Shown here in pieces: positions 1 to 7,911 of a DNA stretch of 48,337 nucleotides; positions within the stretch are counted from its first letter, which is position 1; every line of letters starts with the position of its first letter. The notes beneath the pieces are model-generated. The model had not been told where the DNA came from. It did no database searches and saw nothing but the letters and a program-made list of their open reading frames with translations. Both the position numbers and the translations under genes were made by a program. This DNA comes from an uncultured Reyranella sp. (GTDB lineage Bacteria; Pseudomonadota; Alphaproteobacteria; Reyranellales; Reyranellaceae): contig CALDNT010000035.1 in assembly GCA_937915145.1 (NCBI GenBank), forward strand, positions 1 through 48,337, in the 5' to 3' direction.

Positions 1-1325
1 CGGTGTGGGCCGGGGCTGCCAATGCCACCCCATCGGGCAAGCTCACGAAGGAATGTTGGGAGACCATCCGTGACATGATCGCGAATGCGGCGAAGAACGC
101 CGGCAAGCTCGACGCCATCTGTCTCTCCCTGCATGGCGCGGCGGTGACGGAAACCGAGGACGACGCCGAGGGCGCGCTGCTCGAAGCGTTGCGCGGCATC
201 GTCGGGCCGGGCATTCCCATGGTTGCGACACTCGACCTGCACGCCAATGCCACAACCAAGATGGCCAAGCACGCCAATGCACTGGTGAGCTACCGCACCT
301 ATCCGCACATCGACGGCTACGAGCGCGCGGCGCAGGCCGCGGCGCTGGTGCAGGAGGCGCTGGAGGGCAGGAAGAAGCCGCGCTGTCTTCTGGTCCAGCC
401 GGCGATGCTGCAAGGCGCCGACCATGGCCGCACGACGCAACCGGGCCTGATGCGCGACCTTCTGGCCAAGGCCGACGCCTTCGAGAAGGAACCGGGGATC
501 AACGTCGTCAGCGTTCAGGCGGGGTTTACCTGGTCCGACATTCCCTACACCGGCCCGTCGGTGGCGGTCAGTCACGAGCCGGCCGCCGAGGCTCGCGCCA
601 AGGCGGTGGCGGCGGCGATGCTGGACGAGATCTGGAAGCGCCGTGACGAAAGTTCGTCGGACTACCGGCCGATCGCGGATGCGATCACCGCGGCGCGGGC
701 GGGCGTGGGCAAGGAGGGGCCGCTGGTCGTGGCCGACGGCACCGATAATCCCGGCGGAGGCGGCTACAACGATACGACGCGTGTCCTGCAGGCGCTGATC
801 GACGCCAACGTCGAGAACGTGGCGTTTGGCACGATCATGGATCCCGGAACGGTCCAGCAGGCCATCGAGGCCGGTGTCGGTGCCGAGATCGACGTCGTGC
901 TGGGCGGCCACACCGATCCGTCGATGGGCGGGCCGGTCAAGGCCAAGGCGATCGTGAAGATGCTCTCCGACGGCGAGTTCAAGAACGACGGGCCGATGAA
1001 TGCCGGCGTCGAAACCTCGATGGGGTCGACGGCCGTGCTGCGGATCGGCGGCATCGACGTGGTGACGATTTCCAACCGGATCCAGACCATCGACCTGCAG
1101 GTCTTCCTGAGCCAGGGCATCGATCCCCGAACCAAGAGCGTCGTGGTCGTGAAGAGCGTGCAGCATTTCCGCGCCGCCTACGCGCCGATCGCGCGCGAGG
1201 TGATCCTGGTCGATTCCGGCGGCATCTGCTCGCCCGACATCAGCCGGCTCAACTTCACCAAGCTGCGCCGCCCGATCTGGCCGTTCGACGGCATCAATGA
1301 TCCCTATGCCGGCCAGCGCGCATGA
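1..1325 (+). CDS. M81 family metallopeptidase (MlrC-like), 5' partial
   Basis: The reading frame is already open at the left edge, so the start lies outside the window; 440 codons are visible from base 3. MlrC-type proteins are usually about 490-500 residues, so perhaps 60 residues are missing. Visible landmarks are LSLHGA (visible residues 41-46) and TLDLHAN (D78-x-H80), which correspond to the metal-binding part of the N-terminal MlrC domain, followed by the C-terminal MlrC_C region. The family takes its name from the microcystin-degradation protease MlrC, but most members hydrolyse unknown small peptides or amides. The stop codon overlaps the next gene's ATG (ATGA), implying translational coupling with the dioxygenase. 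Family is confident; the substrate is not known. Confidence 0.9.
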   Translation, partial: VWAGAANATPSGKLTKECWETIRDMIANAAKNAGKLDAICLSLHGAAVTETEDDAEGALLEALRGIVGPGIPMVATLDLHANATTKMAKHANALVSYRTYPHIDGYERAAQAAALVQEALEGRKKPRCLLVQPAMLQGADHGRTTQPGLMRDLLAKADAFEKEPGINVVSVQAGFTWSDIPYTGPSVAVSHEPAAEARAKAVAAAMLDEIWKRRDESSSDYRPIADAITAARAGVGKEGPLVVADGTDNPGGGGYNDTTRVLQALIDANVENVAFGTIMDPGTVQQAIEAGVGAEIDVVLGGHTDPSMGGPVKAKAIVKMLSDGEFKNDGPMNAGVETSMGSTAVLRIGGIDVVTISNRIQTIDLQVFLSQGIDPRTKSVVVVKSVQHFRAAYAPIAREVILVDSGGICSPDISRLNFTKLRRPIWPFDGINDPYAGQRA

Positions 1326-2323
1326 GCCTGACGTGCGAAGCGCCGCTGCCCGGTGCGGCTTTCGGTGCAACACTGCGCCTCGCCGGAACCGCGCGCGAGA
1401 TCGTCGCCGCGGCAGAACGCGATAGTGCGGCCCTGCCGGCGGCGCTGGCCGAGGCCAGGGGGCTGCTGCTGCTCCCGGGAATGGGCGCGATCACCGACGA
1501 TCCCGGCCTGCTCATTCGGCTGAGTCGCACCTTCGGGCCGGAAGTCGAGGATTATCGCCACACGCTCACCGACCTGAAATCGGTGCATGTGGCGGTACCG
1601 GAAATCCTGCTGGTCTCGAACATGCCCCCGGTCAGCAAGGCGCCGCCCAAGCGGCCGGAACCGCCAATCGCCGCCGACGGGCTGATCCCGGTGCAGTATC
1701 CGCATCGCAAGGGCTGGCACACCGACCAGAGCTACCGCCGGCCGCCGCCCGACATCTCGCTGTTCTATGCCGTCACGCCGGCCACCCGGGATGCGGGCCA
1801 GACGCTGTTTGCCAACGGCATACTTGCCTACGAGGCGCTACCGCCAGCGCTCAAGACCAGGGTCGACGGGCTCGAAGGCCTGCATGCCCAGCCGGGCTCC
1901 GGCCGTTCACGCGAAGCCGCACTTGCCGGCCGCATGCCACGCGCTTTCGCAACTCACGAACGCTCACAGCGCCAGCCGGTCGTGCGCACGCATCCGGTGG
2001 CCGGCGAACGCTCGTTGTATCTCTGCGAATGGGGCCAGATGGACTGGTTCGAGGGGCCGTTCGTCGGCATGGAGCCCGGACCGAACGGCGCCGGCGCGGC
2101 GCTGCTCGACGAGATCATGGCGCACCTGACGGAGCGGCGCTTCTGCTACGCCCACGAATGGACGCAGGGTGACCTATTGATCTGGGACAATCGCTGCCTC
2201 GTGCACGCGGCAACGTGGTTCGACGGCGACAGGGAAGGACGCCTGATGTGGCGTACGACCGTCCACGGCAATCCGGGTCCGCACTACGCCGGTGAAACCA
2301 AGAGCTGGATTCCAGCAGCCTAG
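1322..2323 (+). CDS. TauD/TfdA-family Fe(II)/2-oxoglutarate dioxygenase
   Basis: 333 residues. The Fe(II) triad of the TauD/TfdA fold is visible: H133-x-D135 in GWHTDQSYRR and the distal H295 in RCLVHAA, followed by the 2-oxoglutarate-binding arginine region (GRLMWR, R307/R311). The enzyme would hydroxylate a small organic acid or sulfonate-type substrate with release of CO2 and succinate; the specific substrate cannot be read from sequence. Its ATG overlaps the stop of the M81 peptidase gene (4 nt), so the two probably act in one catabolic pathway. Its stop overlaps, tail to tail, the stop of the convergent amidase gene (CTAG at 2320-2323). Confidence 0.9.
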   Translation: MSLTCEAPLPGAAFGATLRLAGTAREIVAAAERDSAALPAALAEARGLLLLPGMGAITDDPGLLIRLSRTFGPEVEDYRHTLTDLKSVHVAVPEILLVSNMPPVSKAPPKRPEPPIAADGLIPVQYPHRKGWHTDQSYRRPPPDISLFYAVTPATRDAGQTLFANGILAYEALPPALKTRVDGLEGLHAQPGSGRSREAALAGRMPRAFATHERSQRQPVVRTHPVAGERSLYLCEWGQMDWFEGPFVGMEPGPNGAGAALLDEIMAHLTERRFCYAHEWTQGDLLIWDNRCLVHAATWFDGDREGRLMWRTTVHGNPGPHYAGETKSWIPAA

Positions 2324-3222
2324 ATGACCCGGGTCATGCCCGCCGATTCGAGAACGGCGCGGGGGATCATGAGCCGCGCGCACATGACCGGCCGCGGTGA
2401 GGTGCCGATCCGGAGCTCGCCCGTGATGCCGAGCAGCATGTAGGCTTCCTCGCGGGAGAGCGTCGTCCGGCTGGCCACGAAGTCGACGGCGCCGCGCGAG
2501 GCATCTTCGGTCGCCGCCTCCACGGTCGGTCCCCAACCCAGGATCTGAATGGTATCGGGCTGCTCGATGATCGGCCGGTCGAGCTTCACGCTCTTGTTCA
2601 GGCCGATGCGGGCGCGCACCGAGGCGCTGCATTCGATGCCGGTGCCGGAGATGATGCCGTCACTGATCACCGCATGCGGATCGGCGAAGAACACCTGCGC
2701 GCCGGGATGAATCACCGGCAGATGCACCCGCGAGCCGACGCCTACGTCCTTCTGGTCGAAATCGCCGCCATAGGCACCGGCGTAGGACGGTTTGTAGCCT
2801 TCCGGCGGCATGGTCGAGATCGTGCCGAGGTTTGGGCAGAGTGGAATAGGAATGCGGTCGCCGAACCACGCCTTGCCGTCGCGTACCGGACAGGCGAGCG
2901 CCTTGGGGTCCGAAAATTCATCCTTGAGTACGCCGAACTGCTTGAGGATCGCGGTAACGCCATCTACGCGCGGTGTAATCTCGATCAGGTCGATGGCCAC
3001 GGCATCCCCGGGTTCTGCCCCATGCACGATGATCGGGCCGGCGATCGGTGTCAGCGGATGGCCCTCGCATTCCGGCGTGAACGGGGTTGGGATCGTCCTT
3101 ACGTCCGGGACCTCCGCCAGCGAACCCAGCACCTCAACGCGAAATTCCTCGTCAGGCTGAACCTTCATGAGGGCCGGCGTGTTGGGGTTGATGCTGAAGA
3201 GGTACGAATGCCGGTAAGCCAT
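2320..3222 (-). CDS. acetamidase/formamidase family protein
   Basis: 300 residues, full length for the FmdA/AmdA family. It shows the family's typical blocks: an N-terminal VQPDEEFRVEVL strand region, GPIIVHGAEPGDAVAIDLIEI in the middle (residues about 62-82), and a later block around VHLPVIHPGAQVFFADPHA. These zinc-type amidases release ammonia from short aliphatic amides such as formamide or acetamide. It is probably cotranscribed with the downstream 2OG oxygenase homologue's neighbourhood only loosely, since it lies 27 bp downstream of that gene on the same strand. It converges on the M81/TauD pair. Substrate range is not determined by sequence. Confidence 0.88.
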   Translation of the reverse strand: MAYRHSYLFSINPNTPALMKVQPDEEFRVEVLGSLAEVPDVRTIPTPFTPECEGHPLTPIAGPIIVHGAEPGDAVAIDLIEITPRVDGVTAILKQFGVLKDEFSDPKALACPVRDGKAWFGDRIPIPLCPNLGTISTMPPEGYKPSYAGAYGGDFDQKDVGVGSRVHLPVIHPGAQVFFADPHAVISDGIISGTGIECSASVRARIGLNKSVKLDRPIIEQPDTIQILGWGPTVEAATEDASRGAVDFVASRTTLSREEAYMLLGITGELRIGTSPRPVMCARLMIPRAVLESAGMTRVI

Positions 3223-3249
3223 GATGGGATTCCTCAGCTTGGAGTCGAT

Positions 3250-4314
3250 CTAGCTCTTATGCCGGAAGAACGTCGTCAGCACGAAGCGACGGCCGCGCGT
3301 CACCGGCAGGGCGACGTGCAGCAGCGAGCAGGAGAACACGGCTGCCGCGCCAGGCGGCGGGCAGACGCGGACACCGGCGTACTCCGGAAAGGCGAGTTCG
3401 CCGCCATCGTAGTCGTCATTGAGATTGAGGGAGACCGCGAAGGAGCGGTTGGCGGTCGTCGGCGCTCCATTGTCGCGATGGGCACCGAAGAAGTGCTTGC
3501 CCTCGGCGCTGTAGGACAGCACGACATGCGAGTCGAAGGTGAACTCGCGATCGTAGCCGAAGACCTTGGCGAGCTCGGGGCCGATGCGGTAGGCCAGCCG
3601 GTCGGAGATCGCCTTCAGCAGCATCGGCTCGACGACCGTGTAGTCCTCGGTCTGCTTCAGGTGCGATACGTTGACGTTGCCGTAGCGACTGGACACGCCG
3701 CTGTCCTGATGGTCGCCCTTGCCCCAGAGGCGGATGAGCTGGGTACAGAAATCCGGCTCGAAGACCCGCGGCAGCACCAGGACCGGTGCCATGGCGGTGC
3801 GCAGCACGAGATCGGCGCCGCCATCGGCCCGCACGCCATCGGCGATGGCGCCGATCGATTCGGCTGCGGCGAGCAGCGCGCGGGTGTCGAACGTCGTGGC
3901 GATCCGTTGATTGGGATCGAGGGCGATCACCCGCATGCGCAGGCCGGTGGCCGGGCCGAAGCCGATGCCGTTCCCCTGCGATAGCAGGGACGCCAGGATT
4001 TTGCCTTCGGGATCGCAGAGCAGCAGCGGCCCCTCGGCGTTGTCGCTGCTGCCGTAGCCCAGCTTCGACCAGAGCTTCGCGGCGGGCGCCACGTCGTTGC
4101 CGGCAACGACGACCAGCGTGGTCGAAGCGGTCCTGCAGGCGGCGGCCAGCGCGGTGAGCTGCCCACCGTCGAGATTGCCGAGATCGTCGACGGCCACCAG
4201 GGCGATGGGCGCGCCGGTGAACGACCAGATGAATTTGCGCAGTTTGCCGTCGAGCCCGGGCAGCGCGAAATCCGGGAGGCGATCACCAGGGCGAAGCGAC
4301 AGCGCGTTGGTCAT
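3250..4314 (-). CDS. peroxiredoxin-like domain fused to 2OG-Fe(II) prolyl-4-hydroxylase-like oxygenase
   Basis: 354 residues in two parts. Residues 1 to about 160 have a peroxiredoxin/AhpC-TSA-like layout (PDFALPGLDG at 14-23), but no cysteine lies in the peroxidatic position; the only early cysteines are at 60 and 100, so this half is unlikely to be a working peroxidase. Residues about 175-354 form a P4Hc-type dioxygenase domain with iron ligands H279-x-D281 (GAHRDNG) and H333 (LLHVAL), and 2OG-binding R342/R343. It is likely a cytosolic hydroxylase of unknown, perhaps protein, substrate. It lies upstream of the amidase gene on the same strand. Confidence 0.85.
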   Translation of the reverse strand: MTNALSLRPGDRLPDFALPGLDGKLRKFIWSFTGAPIALVAVDDLGNLDGGQLTALAAACRTASTTLVVVAGNDVAPAAKLWSKLGYGSSDNAEGPLLLCDPEGKILASLLSQGNGIGFGPATGLRMRVIALDPNQRIATTFDTRALLAAAESIGAIADGVRADGGADLVLRTAMAPVLVLPRVFEPDFCTQLIRLWGKGDHQDSGVSSRYGNVNVSHLKQTEDYTVVEPMLLKAISDRLAYRIGPELAKVFGYDREFTFDSHVVLSYSAEGKHFFGAHRDNGAPTTANRSFAVSLNLNDDYDGGELAFPEYAGVRVCPPPGAAAVFSCSLLHVALPVTRGRRFVLTTFFRHKS

Positions 4315-4352
4315 CGGCCGTTGATCCCGAAATGGCCCGGTATCCGGAATAA

Positions 4353-4427
4353 TGGTGGGCGCTGTAGGGATTGAACCTACGACCCCACCCGTGTGAAGGG
4401 TGTGCTCTCCCGCTGAGCTAAGCGCCC
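4353..4427 (-). tRNA. tRNA-Val (anticodon CAC)
   Basis: On the minus strand a complete cloverleaf can be folded: a 7-bp acceptor stem (GGGCGCT/AGCGCCC), a D arm GCTC/GAGC, a 5-bp anticodon stem CACCC/GGGTG with loop TTCACAC giving anticodon CAC, a 5-nt variable loop, and T arm GTAGG-TTCAATC-CCTAC. The discriminator is A and CCA is encoded. The 75 nt include CCA. It reads GUG valine codons. Confidence 0.95.
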
Positions 4428-4520
4428 GGAAGGGGCGCGTATAGGGCGTGCGGGCCGAATCGTCAACGGGTTGCGTCGGGGTTCGCCGGTGCCGGCCGAA
4501 GTCGGATCGTTGGGGGAGAC

Positions 4521-5747
4521 ATGGTACTTCTTGCAGTATTCATCGGGCTCGTTTTCGCCTACGGCTTGGTGTCGCGGCGGCTGGAACGGACGATTCTGAC
4601 CGGGCCAATGACGTTCACGGTTGCCGGCATCTGCGCCGGAATCCTGGCTCCCGGCGCATTAACCGCCAGCATGAACCCCCATTTCCTCCTCTACCTCGCC
4701 GAGGTCGGCCTGGTGCTGCTGTTGTTCACCGATGCCGCCCGCACGAACCTGTCGCTGTTGTGGAACATTCGGGAACTGCCGGCCCGGCTGCTCGGCATCG
4801 GCCTGCCTCTCACCATTCTACTGGGCGCCGTGGCGGCCCATCTGGTGTTTCCCGCCCTCGGCCTCTGGGAGGTGGCTGTCCTGGCCGCGATCCTGGCACC
4901 GACCGACGCCGGCCTGGGGCAGGTCGTCGTGGCGAGCCCGCGCGCTCCGCTGCGCATACGCGAGGCGTTGACCGTCGAGGCCGGCTTGAACGACGGCTTG
5001 TCGGTGCCTTTCCTGCTGTTCTTCATGGCGCTGGCGGCGGCAGCGGCAGAGGGGGCGCGCGCGAGTTTCGCCCAGTTCGTGGTCGAGCAGTTGGGCTATG
5101 GCGTGGCGGTCGGTGTGGGCGTCGGTCTGGTCGGCGGGTGGCTGCTGGACCGGGCCGCGCGACGCGACTGGATATCTGACGCATTCAGGCAGAGTGGCGT
5201 GGTGGCGCTGCCGCTGCTCTGCATGCTGATCTCGGATGCCATTTCCGCCAGCATGTTCATCGCCGCCTTCGTCGCGGGTCTGGCGGTTCAGAAAGGATTC
5301 CCCGCCGCCCGCCGCCACAGCCTGGAGTTCGGCGAGATCTGGGGCCAGATCATCAACCTGTCGGTGTTTTTCCTCTTTGGCATGGTCGTGGCGTACAGCT
5401 GGCACGCCATCGACCTCCGGATCGTCCTTTACGCCGTGCTAAGCCTCACCGTCGTGCGCATGATCCCGGTGGCGCTGTCGCTGATCGGCACCGGTCTTGA
5501 CCGCTCGACGGTGCTGTTCATGGGTTGGTTCGGGCCGCGTGGGCTGGCGTCCATTGTGCTCGGCCTCGTCTATCTCGAGCGCGAAATCAGGCTGCCGGGT
5601 GAATCGATCATTCGACTGTCGACGATCGTCACGGTGCTGCTCAGCATCTTCGTGCATGGGCTGAGCGCGCAGCCCGGCATCACGCTCTATGCCCGCCGGG
5701 TCGCCGGGCTTGCGACCGACGCGCCGGAGCGGCGTGCCGCGGACTGA
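4521..5747 (+). CDS. cation:proton antiporter (NhaP/CPA1-type)
   Basis: 408 residues, almost entirely hydrophobic, with about 12 predicted membrane segments, matching the Na+/H+ exchanger domain of CPA-type antiporters. A polar membrane motif APTDAGLGQ (residues about 130-138) is the equivalent of the ion-binding TDP/TDA region of NhaP proteins, and WFGPRGLASIV is the conserved GPRG helix near the end. It would exchange Na+ or K+ for protons in the inner membrane. The start is set by GGGGGAG seven or eight bases before ATG. There is no long C-terminal regulatory domain. It stands alone between tRNA-Val and the convergent phosphatase gene. Confidence 0.9.
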   Translation: MVLLAVFIGLVFAYGLVSRRLERTILTGPMTFTVAGICAGILAPGALTASMNPHFLLYLAEVGLVLLLFTDAARTNLSLLWNIRELPARLLGIGLPLTILLGAVAAHLVFPALGLWEVAVLAAILAPTDAGLGQVVVASPRAPLRIREALTVEAGLNDGLSVPFLLFFMALAAAAAEGARASFAQFVVEQLGYGVAVGVGVGLVGGWLLDRAARRDWISDAFRQSGVVALPLLCMLISDAISASMFIAAFVAGLAVQKGFPAARRHSLEFGEIWGQIINLSVFFLFGMVVAYSWHAIDLRIVLYAVLSLTVVRMIPVALSLIGTGLDRSTVLFMGWFGPRGLASIVLGLVYLEREIRLPGESIIRLSTIVTVLLSIFVHGLSAQPGITLYARRVAGLATDAPERRAAD

Positions 5748-5754
5748 ACACTGT

Positions 5755-6456
5755 CTAACGCACGGCGAGCCTGCCGAGGGCATCGGGCAGGGCATCGAAA
5801 CGGTCGATCACGGCGTCGGCGCCCAGTTCGCTGGCGGGCTTGACGGTGTAGCCCCAACTCACCAGCACGGCCGGAATGCCGGCGCCGTGGGCGGCCTCGG
5901 CATCGTGGATCGAATCGCCGATCATGACCGCGCGTCCAGGATCGGCACCCATGCGCGCAAGCAGCATCAGAATATGCTTGGGGTCGGGTTTGCGCACCGG
6001 GAAGGTGTCAGCGCCGGCCACATCGGAAATAGGCGGCATCAACTTCAGATGCCCGAGGATCGTGCGCGCCGGCCGCTCGAACTTGTTGGTGCAGACACCC
6101 TGCTTCAGCCCGAGGCGGGCGAAGCGGGCGACCACATCGGCAACGCCGTCGAACGCCGTGGTGTGGCTCACCGGATCGGCCTCGTAATAGCGCACGAATT
6201 CGCGGGTGGCGGCGCTCAGTGCAACATCATCAAGGGTTCGGCCGTTCTTGGCGAAGGCCTTGCCGATGGTCACCTTGCTGCCCTGGCCCATGAAGATCCG
6301 GGCGTCATGGTCGGAGATGGGCGGCAGGCCGTGGTCGGCCAGTACGCGGCTCACAGCCACGCCCATGTCGCGGGCGCTGTCGATCAATGTGCCGTCGAGA
6401 TCGTAGATCACGGTGTCGAAACGGGTGGCGAGGAGATTGTCGGCGTTGGGATGCAT
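5755..6456 (-). CDS. gph: HAD phosphatase, phosphoglycolate phosphatase-like
   Basis: 233 residues from the chosen ATG (MHPNADNLL); GGAA lies about nine bases upstream. HAD motif I is YDLDGTLIDS with nucleophile D19 and general acid D21; motif III/IV is KPDPKH followed by GDSIHDAEAA near residue 170-180. The cap domain is the helical C1 type as in Gph. The enzyme would dephosphorylate 2-phosphoglycolate arising from DNA repair or oxygenase side reactions. The frame continues open upstream into glmU, but that extension is antisense to glmU and is not expected to be translated. The gene is divergent from glmU, 58 bp apart. The assignment to Gph rather than another HAD is likely but not proven. 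Confidence 0.85.
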   Translation of the reverse strand: MHPNADNLLATRFDTVIYDLDGTLIDSARDMGVAVSRVLADHGLPPISDHDARIFMGQGSKVTIGKAFAKNGRTLDDVALSAATREFVRYYEADPVSHTTAFDGVADVVARFARLGLKQGVCTNKFERPARTILGHLKLMPPISDVAGADTFPVRKPDPKHILMLLARMGADPGRAVMIGDSIHDAEAAHGAGIPAVLVSWGYTVKPASELGADAVIDRFDALPDALGRLAVR

Positions 6457-6514
6457 GGGGGTTCCATAGCACATCCGCCTTGCGGGGCCTCCCGCTCCGT
6501 GGCATCCGACGGCC

Positions 6515-7885
6515 ATGACATCGCCCATTGCCGTGGTGGTGCTGGCGGCTGGCGCTGGCACACGAATGAAGTCGGCTCTCCCGAAAGTCCTGCATCCCCT
6601 GGCGGGCTGGCCGATGTTGCGACATGTGCTCGAAAATGTCGGCCAGCTGAAACCGGCCCGGACCGTCGGCGTGATCTCGCCGGGTGCCGCGCTGGTCGCT
6701 GAAGCTTTCGCACCGCATCCGACCGCGATCCAGAGGCGACCATTGGGCACCGGCGATGCGGCCAAGGCCGCACTGGGCGCGCTCCAAGGGCATCGCGGGC
6801 CGGTGCTGATCGTGTTCGGCGACGCCCCGCTGGTGACGGCCGCCAGCATGCGCCGCCTGGTGGCCGCCTGCCGGCGCAAGGATGCGGCGGTTGGTGTGCT
6901 GGGCTTCGTGGCGCGGGATCCCTCGCCTTACGGCCGGTTGATCGTGCGTGCCGGCGTGCTGGAGAAGATCGTCGAAAGCAAGGACGCCAACACGGCGGAG
7001 AAGACGATCGACTTCTGCAATTCCGGGGTCATGTGTCTGGACGGCCGGCTGGTTGCCAGGTTGCTGGGCGCGATCGGCAATCGCAACGCCAAGCGCGAAT
7101 TTTACCTGACCGATGCCGTCGCCATCGCGCGCGCCGCAGGCCACACGACCGTTGCTGTCGAGGGCGAGGAGGGGGAGTTCCAGGGCATCAACTCGAGGGC
7201 CGAGTTGGCGGCGGCGGAGCGCGCCTTGCAGCAGCGCCTGCGCGCCGCCGCGCTGACGGCCGGGGTCACCATGACGGACCCCGAGACGGTGTGGCTGGCT
7301 GCCGACACCCGGTTTGCCGCCGATGTCACGATCGGACCCAACGTGCGGTTCGGCCTGGGTGTCCGCGTGGCCAGGGGAGCCGAGATCAAGGCCTTTTGCG
7401 ACATCGCAGGTGCTCGCATCGGTCGCGGCGCCATCGTCGGTCCTTTCGCCCGCATCCGGCCGGGCTCGGAGGTGGGCGAGAATGTCCATATCGGCAATTT
7501 CGTCGAACTCAAGGCCACCCGCATGGGGCCCGGCGCCAAGGCCAACCACCTGGCCTACCTCGGCGACTCCGACATCGGTGCCAGGAGCAACGTCGGTGCC
7601 GGCACCATCGCGGTGAACTACGACGGTTACGGCAAGCATCGCACCATCATCGAGGACGATGTATTCGTCGGCTCCAACAGCGCGCTGGTGGCGCCGGTGC
7701 GGATCGGGCGCGGCGCGAATGTGACGGCAGGTAGCGTCATCACCGAGGACGTTCCCCGGGGCGCCGTGGCCTTCGGCCGGGCCCGCCAGGTGACAAAGCA
7801 GGGGCGGGCGGCGGCGCTTCGTGCGAAACTGAGGGCCCGTGCGGCCGCCAAGAAGGCTGGGACCAAGCGGGCCAAGAAGAAATAG
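6515..7885 (+). CDS. glmU: bifunctional N-acetylglucosamine-1-phosphate uridyltransferase / glucosamine-1-phosphate acetyltransferase
   Basis: 456 residues, normal for GlmU. The N-terminal uridyltransferase shows LAAGAGTRMKSALPKVLH (residues 10-27), with the phosphate-binding loop and Lys24; FGDAPL and later GINSRAEL mark the end of this domain. The C-terminal half is a left-handed beta helix of hexapeptide repeats with the acetyltransferase His in KANHLAYLGD (about residue 345) and the NYDG motif. It makes UDP-GlcNAc for peptidoglycan and lipopolysaccharide. The tail is lysine/alanine rich (KKAGTKRAKKK). It is followed 26 bp later by glmS, so the two consecutive enzymes of the same pathway form an operon. 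Confidence 0.97.
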   Translation: MTSPIAVVVLAAGAGTRMKSALPKVLHPLAGWPMLRHVLENVGQLKPARTVGVISPGAALVAEAFAPHPTAIQRRPLGTGDAAKAALGALQGHRGPVLIVFGDAPLVTAASMRRLVAACRRKDAAVGVLGFVARDPSPYGRLIVRAGVLEKIVESKDANTAEKTIDFCNSGVMCLDGRLVARLLGAIGNRNAKREFYLTDAVAIARAAGHTTVAVEGEEGEFQGINSRAELAAAERALQQRLRAAALTAGVTMTDPETVWLAADTRFAADVTIGPNVRFGLGVRVARGAEIKAFCDIAGARIGRGAIVGPFARIRPGSEVGENVHIGNFVELKATRMGPGAKANHLAYLGDSDIGARSNVGAGTIAVNYDGYGKHRTIIEDDVFVGSNSALVAPVRIGRGANVTAGSVITEDVPRGAVAFGRARQVTKQGRAAALRAKLRARAAAKKAGTKRAKKK

Positions 7886-7911
7886 CCAACCCCCCTCCTG
7901 GATCCCTCCCC

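Noticed and set aside
2674-3984. 436-codon plus-strand open frame
   Set aside because: Antisense to the amidase and the 2OG oxygenase genes.
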